A stretch of 28,516 nt of DNA. It comes from a virus. The notes beneath the pieces are model-generated. The model did no database searches. It was given only the letters and a program-made list of their open reading frames with translations, and was not told the origin of the DNA. The DNA lies in the IMG/VR virus record IMGVR_UViG_3300033994_000677, positions 1-28,516 of that record; one strand, written 5' to 3'. Positions 13,599 through 19,723 of the stretch are shown one piece after another. The number at the start of each line of letters is the position of its first letter. Position 1 is the first letter of the stretch. Position numbers and translations under genes: made by a program.

Positions 13599-14348
13599 CT
13601 ACGGTAGGGGGGGAACATGGTCCCTTTTCAATATGGCATCAATTGCCTGCCTGCGAAATGCACTGATTCTATGCGGTGGCTCACGGCTAGTGCCTGCTAC
13701 AGAAGCAAGAGTAGCCCTCACGATGTCGTCAAGTACAGGCACTGTCACCCCTGCCGCAGCTAACTCAGCAATGACTACCTCATCCTCGGGCGTTGCTAAC
13801 CTGCTAAAACCTGCTTGTCGATTGAGAGATATCCATCTTGCGATATATGCTTTTGTTACTAGCTCTCCCTCATCCTTCCTGCTTGCCGTTACTGCAACAT
13901 TGTTAAACGGTTCTTTATCCTGATTTAACAATTCGATGGTTTCCTTTTCTTTCCAAGCTTGCAAGGTAGGCGGCAAGTCTTCGAACTTGATCGAGTCCAT
14001 CAAGTTACTATTTGACAATGTTTCATCATAGACAACCCTGATGATCTGCGCTGTCTTGCCATAGCTGTGATTCTTGACTACTTTGAAATAACCTAGTTCT
14101 CTCAAGATTCTTATCTGCCTGCCTGCCGCTTGCCTGCTAACTCCGAGGGCTTTGCCTACGTTGGCATGGCTCGGCCAGCACAATCCTGCTCTGTTGGCAT
14201 AGCTGCATACTGTTAGCAGTACGCGCATGGCCGCTGGCTTAATCCTTCTGTCTGCTGCTGCTCTGATCGGCACAATCGAATACTTACGCAAGTCTTGCGG
14301 CCTGTGTTGCTTAATGATCGGTTCATCCGGTAGCTCAAAGCTTTGCAT
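13599..14348 (-). CDS. Replication initiator-like protein with winged helix
   Basis: 249 residues. About residues 38-95 form a winged helix of the HTH_36 type: AAMRVLLTVCSYANRAGLCW, PSHANVGKALGVSRQAAGRQ, then IRILRELGYFKVVKN. This N-terminal arrangement is typical of phage and plasmid replication initiators that open an origin and load the host helicase. The C-terminal 100 residues are helical with an Arg-rich end and no ATPase motifs, so it is an initiator or adaptor, not a helicase. A transcription regulator is the alternative. It is encoded with a ribbon-helix-helix protein just upstream (overlap 14 bases), like copy-control modules. With no DNA polymerase in the window, host replisome recruitment is plausible. 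Confidence 0.68.
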   Translation of the reverse strand: MQSFELPDEPIIKQHRPQDLRKYSIVPIRAAADRRIKPAAMRVLLTVCSYANRAGLCWPSHANVGKALGVSRQAAGRQIRILRELGYFKVVKNHSYGKTAQIIRVVYDETLSNSNLMDSIKFEDLPPTLQAWKEKETIELLNQDKEPFNNVAVTASRKDEGELVTKAYIARWISLNRQAGFSRLATPEDEVVIAELAAAGVTVPVLDDIVRATLASVAGTSREPPHRISAFRRQAIDAILKRDHVPPLP

Positions 14349-14517
14349 TAGTTATCATCCTGCTAAGTTTATCTTCAGTACTCTCTCTGCTGCGGTAGTA
14401 CTCTCTCACTGCCGCTTCAACGATACTCACCCTTGACCTGCGTTGATCTGCCGCAAGCTTGTCGAGCATCTCGCGTATCTCAGGACGCAACCTCAATAGA
14501 GTAGCCTTATGTGCCAT
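14335..14517 (-). CDS. Ribbon-helix-helix (CopG/Arc-type) regulator
   Basis: 60 residues. TLLRLRPEIREMLDKLAADQ (about 5-24) gives the DNA-contacting strand and first helix, and RRSRVSIVEAAVREYYRSRE the turn and second helix: a complete ribbon-helix-helix fold, normally a dimer that binds operator repeats. It is first in a two-gene unit with the initiator-like gene and lies beside overlapping divergent promoters, so it probably represses its own operon and perhaps the early plus-strand genes. No obvious ribosome site precedes its ATG. Confidence 0.8.
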   Translation of the reverse strand: MAHKATLLRLRPEIREMLDKLAADQRRSRVSIVEAAVREYYRSRESTEDKLSRMITNAKL

Positions 14518-14546
14518 TGGCGGAATCTATCACAATGCAGGCAATG

Positions 14547-14575
14547 ATTAAAATATATTACTTGCCATTTGCCAA
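14547..14575 (-). promoter_or_regulatory. Minus-strand promoter for the regulator and replication genes
   Basis: Minus strand: -35 TTGGCA (14570-14575), 17-base spacer, -10 TTTAAT (14547-14552), each 5 of 6 to consensus. Transcription should start near 14540, about 23 bases before the ribbon-helix-helix ATG at 14517. It overlaps the plus-strand promoter 14562-14589, so the two directions should compete. Confidence 0.6.
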
Positions 14576-14589
14576 GCAATGCCTATACT
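14562..14589 (+). promoter_or_regulatory. Plus-strand early promoter
   Basis: -35 TTGCCA (14562-14567), 16-base spacer, -10 TATACT (14584-14589), each 5 of 6 to consensus. It would drive the rightward early operon starting at 14637. The region also holds GGCAA-N17-TTGCC (14540-14544 with 14562-14566), possible half-sites for a repressor, though one of them coincides with the -35 box. Confidence 0.6.
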
Positions 14590-14636
14590 TAGTTCCGCAT
14601 CACTTGATAAACGTCAACCGAAAAGGAAACGACATC

Positions 14637-14837
14637 ATGAAAACACTAATCGAAATCGCTATCGAAAAGCTTCAGAAGCACGGATACAAAGCAGAAGTAT
14701 CGGGACTAATCGGCGGCTGGATTAACGTGACAGAACCGGCTGTAATTCGTTCAGGTGGTCAACCCGACAGAATCGTAAACGATATAACTACCATCCATCA
14801 CACCAGAGTGTGGGATTTCATCAACGAGCGCAATTAA
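14637..14837 (+). CDS. Small early protein of unknown function
   Basis: 66 residues. I chose ATG 14637 because AAAAGGAAAC lies just before it; an earlier in-frame start would run through the promoter. The product is a small alpha/beta protein: helix TLIEIAIEKLQKHGYKAEV, then GGWINVTEPAV and a polar end. No family recognised. It is the first gene of the rightward operon, the usual position for host-takeover proteins. Confidence 0.65.
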   Translation: MKTLIEIAIEKLQKHGYKAEVSGLIGGWINVTEPAVIRSGGQPDRIVNDITTIHHTRVWDFINERN

Positions 14838-14888
14838 ACAATCCGCCCCTTCGGGGGCTGTCAAACCTAAAAGGAAATGACATCATGA
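14835..14888 (+). repeat. Repeated inter-gene leader cassette (copy 1)
   Basis: The stop and spacer TAAACAATCCG (14835-14845) and the ribosome-site block AACCTAAAAGGAAATG (14865-14880) recur at 15245-15255 and 15260-15275; a diverged form, AACCGAAAAGGAAACG, precedes the ATG at 14637. In this copy a hairpin GCCCC-TTCG-GGGGC (14845-14858) sits between the two parts, with no T tract after it, so it is more likely an mRNA-stabilising or processing hairpin than a terminator. Confidence 0.6.
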
Positions 14889-15046
14889 AAGACTCAACCG
14901 CTCTCATCCTCTCATCAGTAGCTTTCAACCTGCTTACCTTGCTGGCTGTCATCAGTAGCTTGCCAGTAGCTGCCTGCGCTGTCTTATCTCTGTCGGGCGC
15001 TGCTCTGCTCGGCTTCGGCTTTTACAACCTTGCCAAATATAACTAA
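14885..15046 (+). CDS. Small membrane protein
   Basis: 53 residues, start at ATG 14885 after AAAAGGAAATGAC. Two hydrophobic stretches, ALILSSVAFNLLTLLAVIS (about 6-24) and VAACAVLSLSGAALLGFGFY (about 28-47), predict a two-pass inner membrane hairpin. It has almost no soluble part. Early phage membrane peptides of this type often exclude other phages or alter host transport, but no family is recognised. Confidence 0.6.
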   Translation: MKDSTALILSSVAFNLLTLLAVISSLPVAACAVLSLSGAALLGFGFYNLAKYN

Positions 15047-15058
15047 GGGGGAACGACA

Positions 15059-15247
15059 ATGGCTTATCAGTACAAATACACAGACAGATTCGATTCAAAG
15101 CTGATCGAGCATCATTACCTGTTATCCGTTAGCCACCGGCACTACTGGTTTCAATCTCTCACCCATTTGCGTGAATTCATGGATTCGTCTGAATTCGATT
15201 CGCGCATGACAATAGGCTATCCGGCAGTTTCTCCGCTTGACTACTAA
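15059..15247 (+). CDS. Small early protein of unknown function
   Basis: 62 residues, rich in Tyr, His and Ser (YQYKYTDRFDSKLIEHHYLL at about 3-22, then SVSHRHYWFQSL). Soluble, no known motif. Ribosome site AAGGGGG 6-8 bases before the ATG. It ends in the repeated TAAACAATCCG cassette. Confidence 0.6.
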   Translation: MAYQYKYTDRFDSKLIEHHYLLSVSHRHYWFQSLTHLREFMDSSEFDSRMTIGYPAVSPLDY

Positions 15248-15280
15248 ACAATCCGTCTAAACCTAAAAGGAAATGCAACC

Positions 15281-15538
15281 ATGATCGCCATTCACACCAA
15301 ATTCATACCTGCCGCTAACACTCGCGGTTCACGCATCAAGGCATACACAAGCACAGGCAAGCAAGCAACAATTTCCTACCCATATGAATTGTCATATGAA
15401 TTAGCCCATTTTGAAGCTGTCAAGGCATTAGTTGAAAACAATGGTCTTGATTGGAATCTTAACAATATGCGCTTTGGTGACAGCGCCGATGGTAAAGGAT
15501 ACGTTTTCTGCTTTGATGCTAGCAAGGTGACAGCATGA
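15281..15538 (+). CDS. Small early protein of unknown function
   Basis: 85 residues. It begins MIAIHTKFIPAANTRGSRIK and goes on to TATISYP-type strands, a helix HFEAVKALVENN and an aromatic end (GKGYVFCFDA), a compact alpha/beta protein. I recall proteins with this TKFxxxTNxRGSRIKA start in many phages and plasmids without known function. It follows the repeated AACCTAAAAGGAAATG leader, and its TGA overlaps the next ATG (ATGA). Confidence 0.68.
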   Translation: MIAIHTKFIPAANTRGSRIKAYTSTGKQATISYPYELSYELAHFEAVKALVENNGLDWNLNNMRFGDSADGKGYVFCFDASKVTA

Positions 15539-15621
15539 AAACTACCATTATCGAAGCTATCGGTGGCCTAGTTGCTTTCCTGATAATGTGGGCTTTTCTC
15601 TTTGTCTTGCTCTCGTTCTAA
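15535..15621 (+). CDS. Single-span membrane peptide
   Basis: 28 residues from ATG 15535 to TAA 15619-15621, coupled to the gene before it by ATGA. After MKTTIIEAIGG it is one hydrophobic helix (LVAFLIMWAFLFVLLSF). It is supported by the overlap and the position right before a terminator; by length alone it could be chance. Confidence 0.5.
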   Translation: MKTTIIEAIGGLVAFLIMWAFLFVLLSF

Positions 15622-15655
15622 TACAGGCCCTACAAGCCTTTTTTATTGCAGCACC

Positions 15656-15680
15656 AAGCCGGATACCCTCCGGCTTTTTT
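15656..15680 (+). terminator. Intrinsic terminator in the early operon
   Basis: Stem AAGCCGGA/TCCGGCTT (8 bp) with a 5-base loop, then four more T residues (15677-15680). It separates the small unknown genes from the recombination genes. There is no strong promoter between it and the gene at 15710, so partial read-through or antitermination is likely. Confidence 0.85.
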
Positions 15681-15709
15681 AAAGCCCTATAAACCCTTTG
15701 GGAGCCATC

Positions 15710-15901
15710 ATGCCAGTCTGCCTAACTAAGCAACCCTCAATCCCTGTATCCCTTGCCATTGTTCAGGAAATAAACCCTGACATTACCGAGCAAGATGCTT
15801 ACCAAGTGCTGCATTTATTGCACTTATCACAGCAACAGGGCTACTCAATCAATCATTCAATGATCGAACGCATCATTGATCGCGTTATCTTTCCATTTTA
15901 A
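15710..15901 (+). CDS. Small helical protein of unknown function
   Basis: 63 residues from ATG 15710 (GGGAG 5-6 bases upstream; an upstream TTG is less likely). The protein is helical: IPVSLAIVQEINPDITEQDA, then YQVLHLLHLSQQQGYSINHS. No family recognised. It is the first gene after the terminator and the lead gene of the recombination unit. Confidence 0.6.
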   Translation: MPVCLTKQPSIPVSLAIVQEINPDITEQDAYQVLHLLHLSQQQGYSINHSMIERIIDRVIFPF

Positions 15902-15914
15902 TAAGGGGTCTATC

Positions 15915-16871
15915 ATGGTCGGAAAAGTTACACCTAACACAATGCTGTCCGCTTCCCGCCTGCCTGCAATCATGGGATACAGCAAATACAGAAGCCCGAA
16001 TGACGAGCTACAAGCCAGCATAGGCGCTATAAACGGCATCGATTCAACATCATCACAAAATGAAGCAATGCAGTGGGGCGATACGCTAGAGCGCGTCATC
16101 ATTGAAAAAGCAGCAGAGCGACTAGGCGTTACCGATTTGGTAACACACCACCCTGAACCTCGCTTTCACCCCTTGCTGCCGCTGGCCTGTAGCATAGATG
16201 CTGTAGCAAATGGAAACGCAATAGTGGTTGCCAATGACCCCGACAAAGGAATCATGGTCATGGACGGCGACATCATGCAGCTAACAGGTACCGGCATCAT
16301 CGAAGCCAAGCTAACCTCAGTCGCGCCAGAACATACCCCAGCCCTCTACAGGGGGCCAATCCAATTGCAGGCACAGATGGACATCACAGGCGCTAAATGG
16401 GGCGCTCTGGCAGTCCTCTATCGCGGTACAGAGTTGCGGATTTTTCTTTTCAAACCGCACGAACCTACCCTTCGGGCCATCGAAAAAGCTACGCTCGACT
16501 TCCAACGTAGACTTGACATCTGGAAATCAGAGAGGCATATTGACTACTATCCACCTGTCAACAGTGATGATGCCAACAGGACATGGGGGACTGCCGAAGA
16601 TGCCACAGTCCATTTAGGTGGTGAGTTCGAACAGTGGGCGCGAGACATCCACGAAGCCAAGCAGGACATCAAGCAATGCGAAGACATCATAGATGACAGA
16701 GAGAAACGTATCAAAGAAGCAATGCAAACAGCTACCAAAGCTGAGATCGGGAAGTACCAAGTAAGCTGGCCGATGCGCCACTACAAAGCAACAACAGAGC
16801 GAGTCATCCCCGCCAAAGAGGGCTACTCAATCCGGCAGTCAAGCCTAACCATCAAGGAGAAAAAACAATGA
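15915..16871 (+). CDS. YqaJ / lambda-type exonuclease
   Basis: 318 residues from ATG 15915 (AAGGGG upstream). Motifs of the YqaJ-like viral recombinase family are visible: SASRLPAIMGYSKYRSPNDE (12-31), WGDTLE (Glu60), CSIDAVAN (Asp95), GIIEAKLTS (Glu130, Lys132) and QLQAQM (Gln150, Gln152). Asp95, Glu130 and Lys132 make the PD-(D/E)xK site. Such enzymes digest one DNA strand 5' to 3' and hand the 3' tail to an annealing protein, here the next gene, which overlaps by ATGA. The C-terminal 100 residues include a coiled-coil-like segment (DIKQCEDIIDDREKRIKEAM), not part of the minimal enzyme. Confidence 0.88.
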   Translation: MVGKVTPNTMLSASRLPAIMGYSKYRSPNDELQASIGAINGIDSTSSQNEAMQWGDTLERVIIEKAAERLGVTDLVTHHPEPRFHPLLPLACSIDAVANGNAIVVANDPDKGIMVMDGDIMQLTGTGIIEAKLTSVAPEHTPALYRGPIQLQAQMDITGAKWGALAVLYRGTELRIFLFKPHEPTLRAIEKATLDFQRRLDIWKSERHIDYYPPVNSDDANRTWGTAEDATVHLGGEFEQWARDIHEAKQDIKQCEDIIDDREKRIKEAMQTATKAEIGKYQVSWPMRHYKATTERVIPAKEGYSIRQSSLTIKEKKQ

Positions 16872-17890
16872 GCAATGTGACAGTCAGAAACGGCTTCCTG
16901 CCGACAACCTTTTCAGAAGCCAAGACCTTCGCCGGCGAACTGGCAGCATCCAACCTAGTACCCAAAGCCTACGCAGGCAAGCCACTGGACATCTTAGTTG
17001 CTATCCAATGGGGCAACGAGATTGGACTAGCACCTATGCAGGCACTGCAAAACATCAGCGTCATCAACGGCAAACCATCAGTCTATGGGGACGCAGCAAT
17101 GGCACTGGTGCAGGCACACCCAGCCTGTGAGGGCGTAGAAGAGTTCTTTGAGGGCGAAGGTACACCGAACCCTATCGCTGTCTGTATCGCCCACAGACGA
17201 GGCCGTAAGCCTGTCACAGCTAAATTCTCAGTCGAGGACGCAAAGAGGGCAGGCCTGTGGAATAAACAAGGTCCTTGGACATCCTACCCAAAGCGGATGC
17301 TACAGATGAGAGCCCGAGGCTTTGCCCTGCGAGATGCTTTCCCAGATGCACTGAAGGGACTCATCACCACAGAGGAAGCAGATGACTACCCAGCAGAAGC
17401 CAAGCAAGAAGCCAAGGACATCACGCCTAAGAATCCATTGGATGCTATCGCTTTGCCTGAAGTAATAGAACCTTCCTATCAGGAAGCCGCTGTAGAAGTG
17501 GTCGATGGTACAGTTACCGTTGAAGCAGAGGTAGTAGAAGTCGTCGCAGAACCAGAGGAACCAGAAACTTCTGGGGGTGGATGGCTTTTGTACATACCTC
17601 GCAAAGACCCGCAGGAACTATCGTCATTGGAAGAGTGGCTCAAGGAGTACAACGCGCTGGCAGACAAGACCGCTGGTGCAGGCAAGGCAGCACCCAGAGC
17701 AAGGATGACAGCCCTGCGTGAACTGCGAGAAGCCAACGATCCAACGATCAAGCGAACACCCACGCTAGTCAAGGTGGTGCTAACGCAAGGCCACCAGACC
17801 AGACTGGCTTGGCTAGGCCACCAGATGCGGGAAGAGGAAGGCAAATCTGACAACGTGAAGGAAGATCATGGACCACAACGTCAAACTTGA
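16868..17890 (+). CDS. RecT-like single-strand annealing protein
   Basis: 340 residues. SNLVPKAYAGKPLDILVAIQ (about 29-48), then WGNEIGLAPMQALQNISVIN and GKPSVYGDAAMALV, is the characteristic N-terminal core of phage RecT-family annealing proteins. The C-terminal third is acidic and low in complexity up to about 235 (VEVVDGTVTVEAEVVEVVAE), then helical and charged, unlike compact RecT, and may be a partner-binding tail. It pairs with the exonuclease upstream (ATGA overlap) to form a two-protein recombination system active on replication ends and concatemers. Confidence 0.85.
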   Translation: MSNVTVRNGFLPTTFSEAKTFAGELAASNLVPKAYAGKPLDILVAIQWGNEIGLAPMQALQNISVINGKPSVYGDAAMALVQAHPACEGVEEFFEGEGTPNPIAVCIAHRRGRKPVTAKFSVEDAKRAGLWNKQGPWTSYPKRMLQMRARGFALRDAFPDALKGLITTEEADDYPAEAKQEAKDITPKNPLDAIALPEVIEPSYQEAAVEVVDGTVTVEAEVVEVVAEPEEPETSGGGWLLYIPRKDPQELSSLEEWLKEYNALADKTAGAGKAAPRARMTALRELREANDPTIKRTPTLVKVVLTQGHQTRLAWLGHQMREEEGKSDNVKEDHGPQRQT

Positions 17891-18095
17891 GATAGCAAAG
17901 CAGTATCTACGGGACCGCAAGAAATACATATGCGAACAGGATCAGAGCGATCCGAATCGCTTTGTTCCACGCAAATCAGTAGAGACAGATGTCAAACAAA
18001 CATGGGGAGAATACCAACATGAGCAAAATAAAAGTAAACAACAAGCCGCATCGCCTATTCGATTTTTTGATCGAAAGATTCGGTATCAGAAGTGA
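17868..18095 (+). CDS. Small hydrophilic protein of unknown function
   Basis: 75 residues, with a GAAGGAAGA ribosome site before ATG 17868. The first 50 residues (MDHNVKLEIAKQYLRDRKKY, then ICEQDQSDPN) look protein-like and charged. It overlaps the annealing gene by 23 bases and the Cro-like gene by 77, unusually much, so the true 3' part is uncertain. No family recognised. Without it, about 130 bases would be empty in an otherwise packed operon. Confidence 0.5.
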   Translation: MDHNVKLEIAKQYLRDRKKYICEQDQSDPNRFVPRKSVETDVKQTWGEYQHEQNKSKQQAASPIRFFDRKIRYQK

Positions 18096-18237
18096 TTATC
18101 AGTTGTCACATATGCTAGAGGTAGGACCATCTGCCGTCAGTAAGTTCAGGTCAGGCAGGCCAATCACAGCCAACCTCATCCTGAAAGTGCATGAGACATT
18201 CGATGTACCCATCAAAGACATCAAGGCACTCTTATGA
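18019..18237 (+). CDS. Cro/CI-type helix-turn-helix regulator
   Basis: 72 residues from ATG 18019, chosen for the GGGGAG upstream; an ATG at 17989 is in frame but lacks a ribosome site. RSDYQLSHMLEVGPSAVSKF (about 24-43), followed by RSGRPITANLILKVHETFDV, is a XRE-family helix-turn-helix with helix 3 SAVSKFRSG. At this size it is a DNA-binding domain only, as in Cro. It probably acts on early phage promoters, maybe those at 12531 or 14562, but no operator match can be proven. Confidence 0.8.
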   Translation: MSKIKVNNKPHRLFDFLIERFGIRSDYQLSHMLEVGPSAVSKFRSGRPITANLILKVHETFDVPIKDIKALL

Positions 18238-18437
18238 TGAACCTAGTCGCAATCGCCAGCACGATGGCGGTAATCTACTGGGGCGCTATCGTACTCGCTG
18301 ACAAAAGCATCGGCGAGTACAAGCGTGGCTACAAGGACGGCATCTCAAGTCAACAGAGAATAATCGATGAGCCAAAGTGCGAAGACAAGCGCAAACCTAA
18401 AGTGGTGCAGCGCCTGCAACAGCCACCGAGAGACTGA
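18234..18437 (+). CDS. Small membrane-anchored protein
   Basis: 67 residues (two ATGs in tandem; the TGA of the regulator overlaps). One N-terminal membrane helix, LVAIASTMAVIYWGAIVLAD (about 4-23), followed by a basic, proline-containing cytoplasmic tail (KRKPKVVQRLQQPPRD). No family recognised. The last 71 bases overlap the next candidate gene. Confidence 0.55.
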   Translation: MMNLVAIASTMAVIYWGAIVLADKSIGEYKRGYKDGISSQQRIIDEPKCEDKRKPKVVQRLQQPPRD

Positions 18438-18558
18438 TGGTGGCGAGTGGAAAGAGTGTAGAAGGACAAGACGCTGGGTCTGCCTATCGTGCAAAGAACT
18501 AAAGTCACCTAGTTTCTATGGAAAAAATAATGTTCTGCCTACACTGTGTGAACTTTAA
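18367..18558 (+). CDS. Putative zinc-ribbon protein
   Basis: 63 residues. KWCSACNSHRETDGGEWKEC, then RRTRRWVCLSCK, has two CxxC pairs about 25 residues apart in an Arg-rich setting, a small zinc ribbon of a type I recall in phage early regions. It overlaps the gene before by 71 bases and the one after by up to 41, and its ribosome site is weak (AGAGAAT), so confidence rests on the zinc pattern. Confidence 0.5.
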   Translation: MSQSAKTSANLKWCSACNSHRETDGGEWKECRRTRRWVCLSCKELKSPSFYGKNNVLPTLCEL

Positions 18559-18742
18559 CCTGAGAGACTATCCGTCTCATGTTCGAGTCGGATTCGGTAG
18601 ATGTATGGCAGCTGACTTGTATAGCCAAGGCGCTGTCTTCATGCCGATCCGAACCGTTCATGAATGCGACAAGTACGACTCAGTAAAAGATGATGTGTTG
18701 ATAAAAAGAAAGGAATGGAATGAGAGCCGCAAAGGTAGATGA
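18530..18742 (+). CDS. Small cysteine-containing protein of unknown function
   Basis: 70 residues from ATG 18530 (GGA 8-9 bases upstream; ATG 18518 would add MEKI). FCLHCVNFNLRDYPSHVRVG at the start and ECDKYDSV near the end supply four cysteines (CxxC, GRCM, HEC) that could bind a metal. No family recognised. It overlaps the nuclease gene by 23 bases. Confidence 0.5.
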   Translation: MFCLHCVNFNLRDYPSHVRVGFGRCMAADLYSQGAVFMPIRTVHECDKYDSVKDDVLIKRKEWNESRKGR

Positions 18743-19034
18743 CAACCAGAAGGAGATCGTCAAAGCATTGCGGACTCTTGGCTGTTCCGTTCAGCATCTG
18801 CACAGCGTAGGCGCTGGATGCCCGGACCTGCTCGTCGGCTATAAGGGGTTCAACATCCTGCTAGAAGTGAAGGATGGCAACAAGTCACCGTCGCAACAGA
18901 AGCTAACGCCAGACCAAATAATCTGGCATAGAGACTGGCGCGGCCATGTCAATGTTGTCAATAGTTCAGAGCAAGCAATCATTGCAGTACTCACAACAGC
19001 CAGAGACTTGTCGGACTTGGACGATCTGAAATGA
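18720..19034 (+). CDS. Small PD-(D/E)xK nuclease (VRR-NUC-like)
   Basis: 104 residues. HSVGAGCPDLLVGYKGFNIL (28-47) followed by LEVKDG (Glu49, Lys51) with Asp36 in CPDLLVG gives the D-x(n)-ExK active site, and QQKLTPDQIIWHRDW matches the next conserved helix of small phage VRR-NUC-type or resolvase-like nucleases. A stand-alone nuclease that processes branched DNA beside an exonuclease and annealing protein is the likely role. Ribosome site AAAGGAATGGA. Confidence 0.8.
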   Translation: MRAAKVDDNQKEIVKALRTLGCSVQHLHSVGAGCPDLLVGYKGFNILLEVKDGNKSPSQQKLTPDQIIWHRDWRGHVNVVNSSEQAIIAVLTTARDLSDLDDLK

Positions 19035-19078
19035 GTCTGTGGCGTAAGCGAGGCGCAAGCCACATAAGGAGAGAAACA

Positions 19079-19270
19079 ATGACTAGAAATGACGTTAAAG
19101 GATTCTTTGAACTAATTAACTTCAGCACCGATGACGAAGATTCATTCAAGATTTTCTTGGACTTCGCCAGAGTAGTCGCAGCAGCAGAGCGTGAGGCTTG
19201 CGCCGAAGCTTGTGAGAGCGATGACTGGAATGTGGCAGCAGCTATGGTCCGCGCAAGGAAAAACAAATGA
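19079..19270 (+). CDS. Small conserved phage protein
   Basis: 63 residues from ATG 19079, which has an excellent AAGGAG 7 bases upstream; the in-frame ATG at 19031 overlaps the stop of the gene before (ATGA) but would add a basic 16-residue stretch. The C-terminal pattern AAEREACAEACESDDWNVAA followed by AMVRARKN is a very common ending in small phage and prophage proteins (EREACAxxC...AAxxIRxR) of unknown function. Confidence 0.65.
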   Translation: MTRNDVKGFFELINFSTDDEDSFKIFLDFARVVAAAEREACAEACESDDWNVAAAMVRARKNK

Positions 19271-19303
19271 GACAAACATTCGAAGCCAAGCTGAAGGAAA
19301 AGA

Positions 19304-19723
19304 ATGCGCCCCATCTATGAGACACAGGCAGACTTAAAGCGAGAGAAAGAAGTACAAGAAGCTTTGTACCTCATGTGGGAAGTGGACTTTCACAAGCTGC
19401 CTCGCGCCTACCATGTAGACTGGATGCTGACAAAGAAAGGACAAGCCAAAGGATTTGCCGAACTCAAGTGCCGAAACAATCCTCGCAGTCAGTATCCTAC
19501 CTTGATGCTATCAATGCACAAGTGGATGCACGGCAAGGCAATGGCACAAGAGATCGGGGGAAAGTTCATTGTCATCGTCCGGTGGAGCGATGGCATCTTC
19601 TACCACAAGCAAGGCTGGTGCGATGTCACCTACGGCGTAGGCGGCAGGAAAGATAGAGGGGACAGTCAGGATATAGAACCAGTGGTCCATATCCCGACTG
19701 ACTACTTCAGACGCGCTACTTAG
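19304..19723 (+). CDS. Putative PD-(D/E)xK nuclease-like protein
   Basis: 139 residues, ribosome site AAGGA 6 bases before ATG 19304. HVDWMLTKKGQAKGFAELKC (37-56) provides Asp39 and Glu53-x-Lys55 with the spacing of a PD-(D/E)xK nuclease, and helix QEALYLMWEV before it fits. The later helix (LMLSMHKWMHGKAMA) and strands (GKFIVIVRW) complete an alpha-beta core. It is last in the early operon and meets the lysis genes tail to tail, overlapping by 8 bases. Activity is inferred from residues only. Confidence 0.6.
   Translation: MRPIYETQADLKREKEVQEALYLMWEVDFHKLPRAYHVDWMLTKKGQAKGFAELKCRNNPRSQYPTLMLSMHKWMHGKAMAQEIGGKFIVIVRWSDGIFYHKQGWCDVTYGVGGRKDRGDSQDIEPVVHIPTDYFRRAT

Noticed and set aside
12530-14566. 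TTGCC/GGCAA half-sites at both plus-strand promoters as a common operator
   Set aside because: In both places TTGCC is the -35 box itself, so recurrence is expected without a repressor; kept only as a possibility in the promoter notes.
15698-15709. Upstream TTG start for the 63-residue protein and upstream TTG start for the exonuclease at 15876
   Set aside because: Both have a better ATG (15710, 15915) at proper distance from GGGAG or AAGGGG.
19267-19320. 17-codon open frame overlapping the preceding stop by ATGA
   Set aside because: Too short to support. It ends inside the next gene and contains that gene's ribosome site, which explains its sequence.
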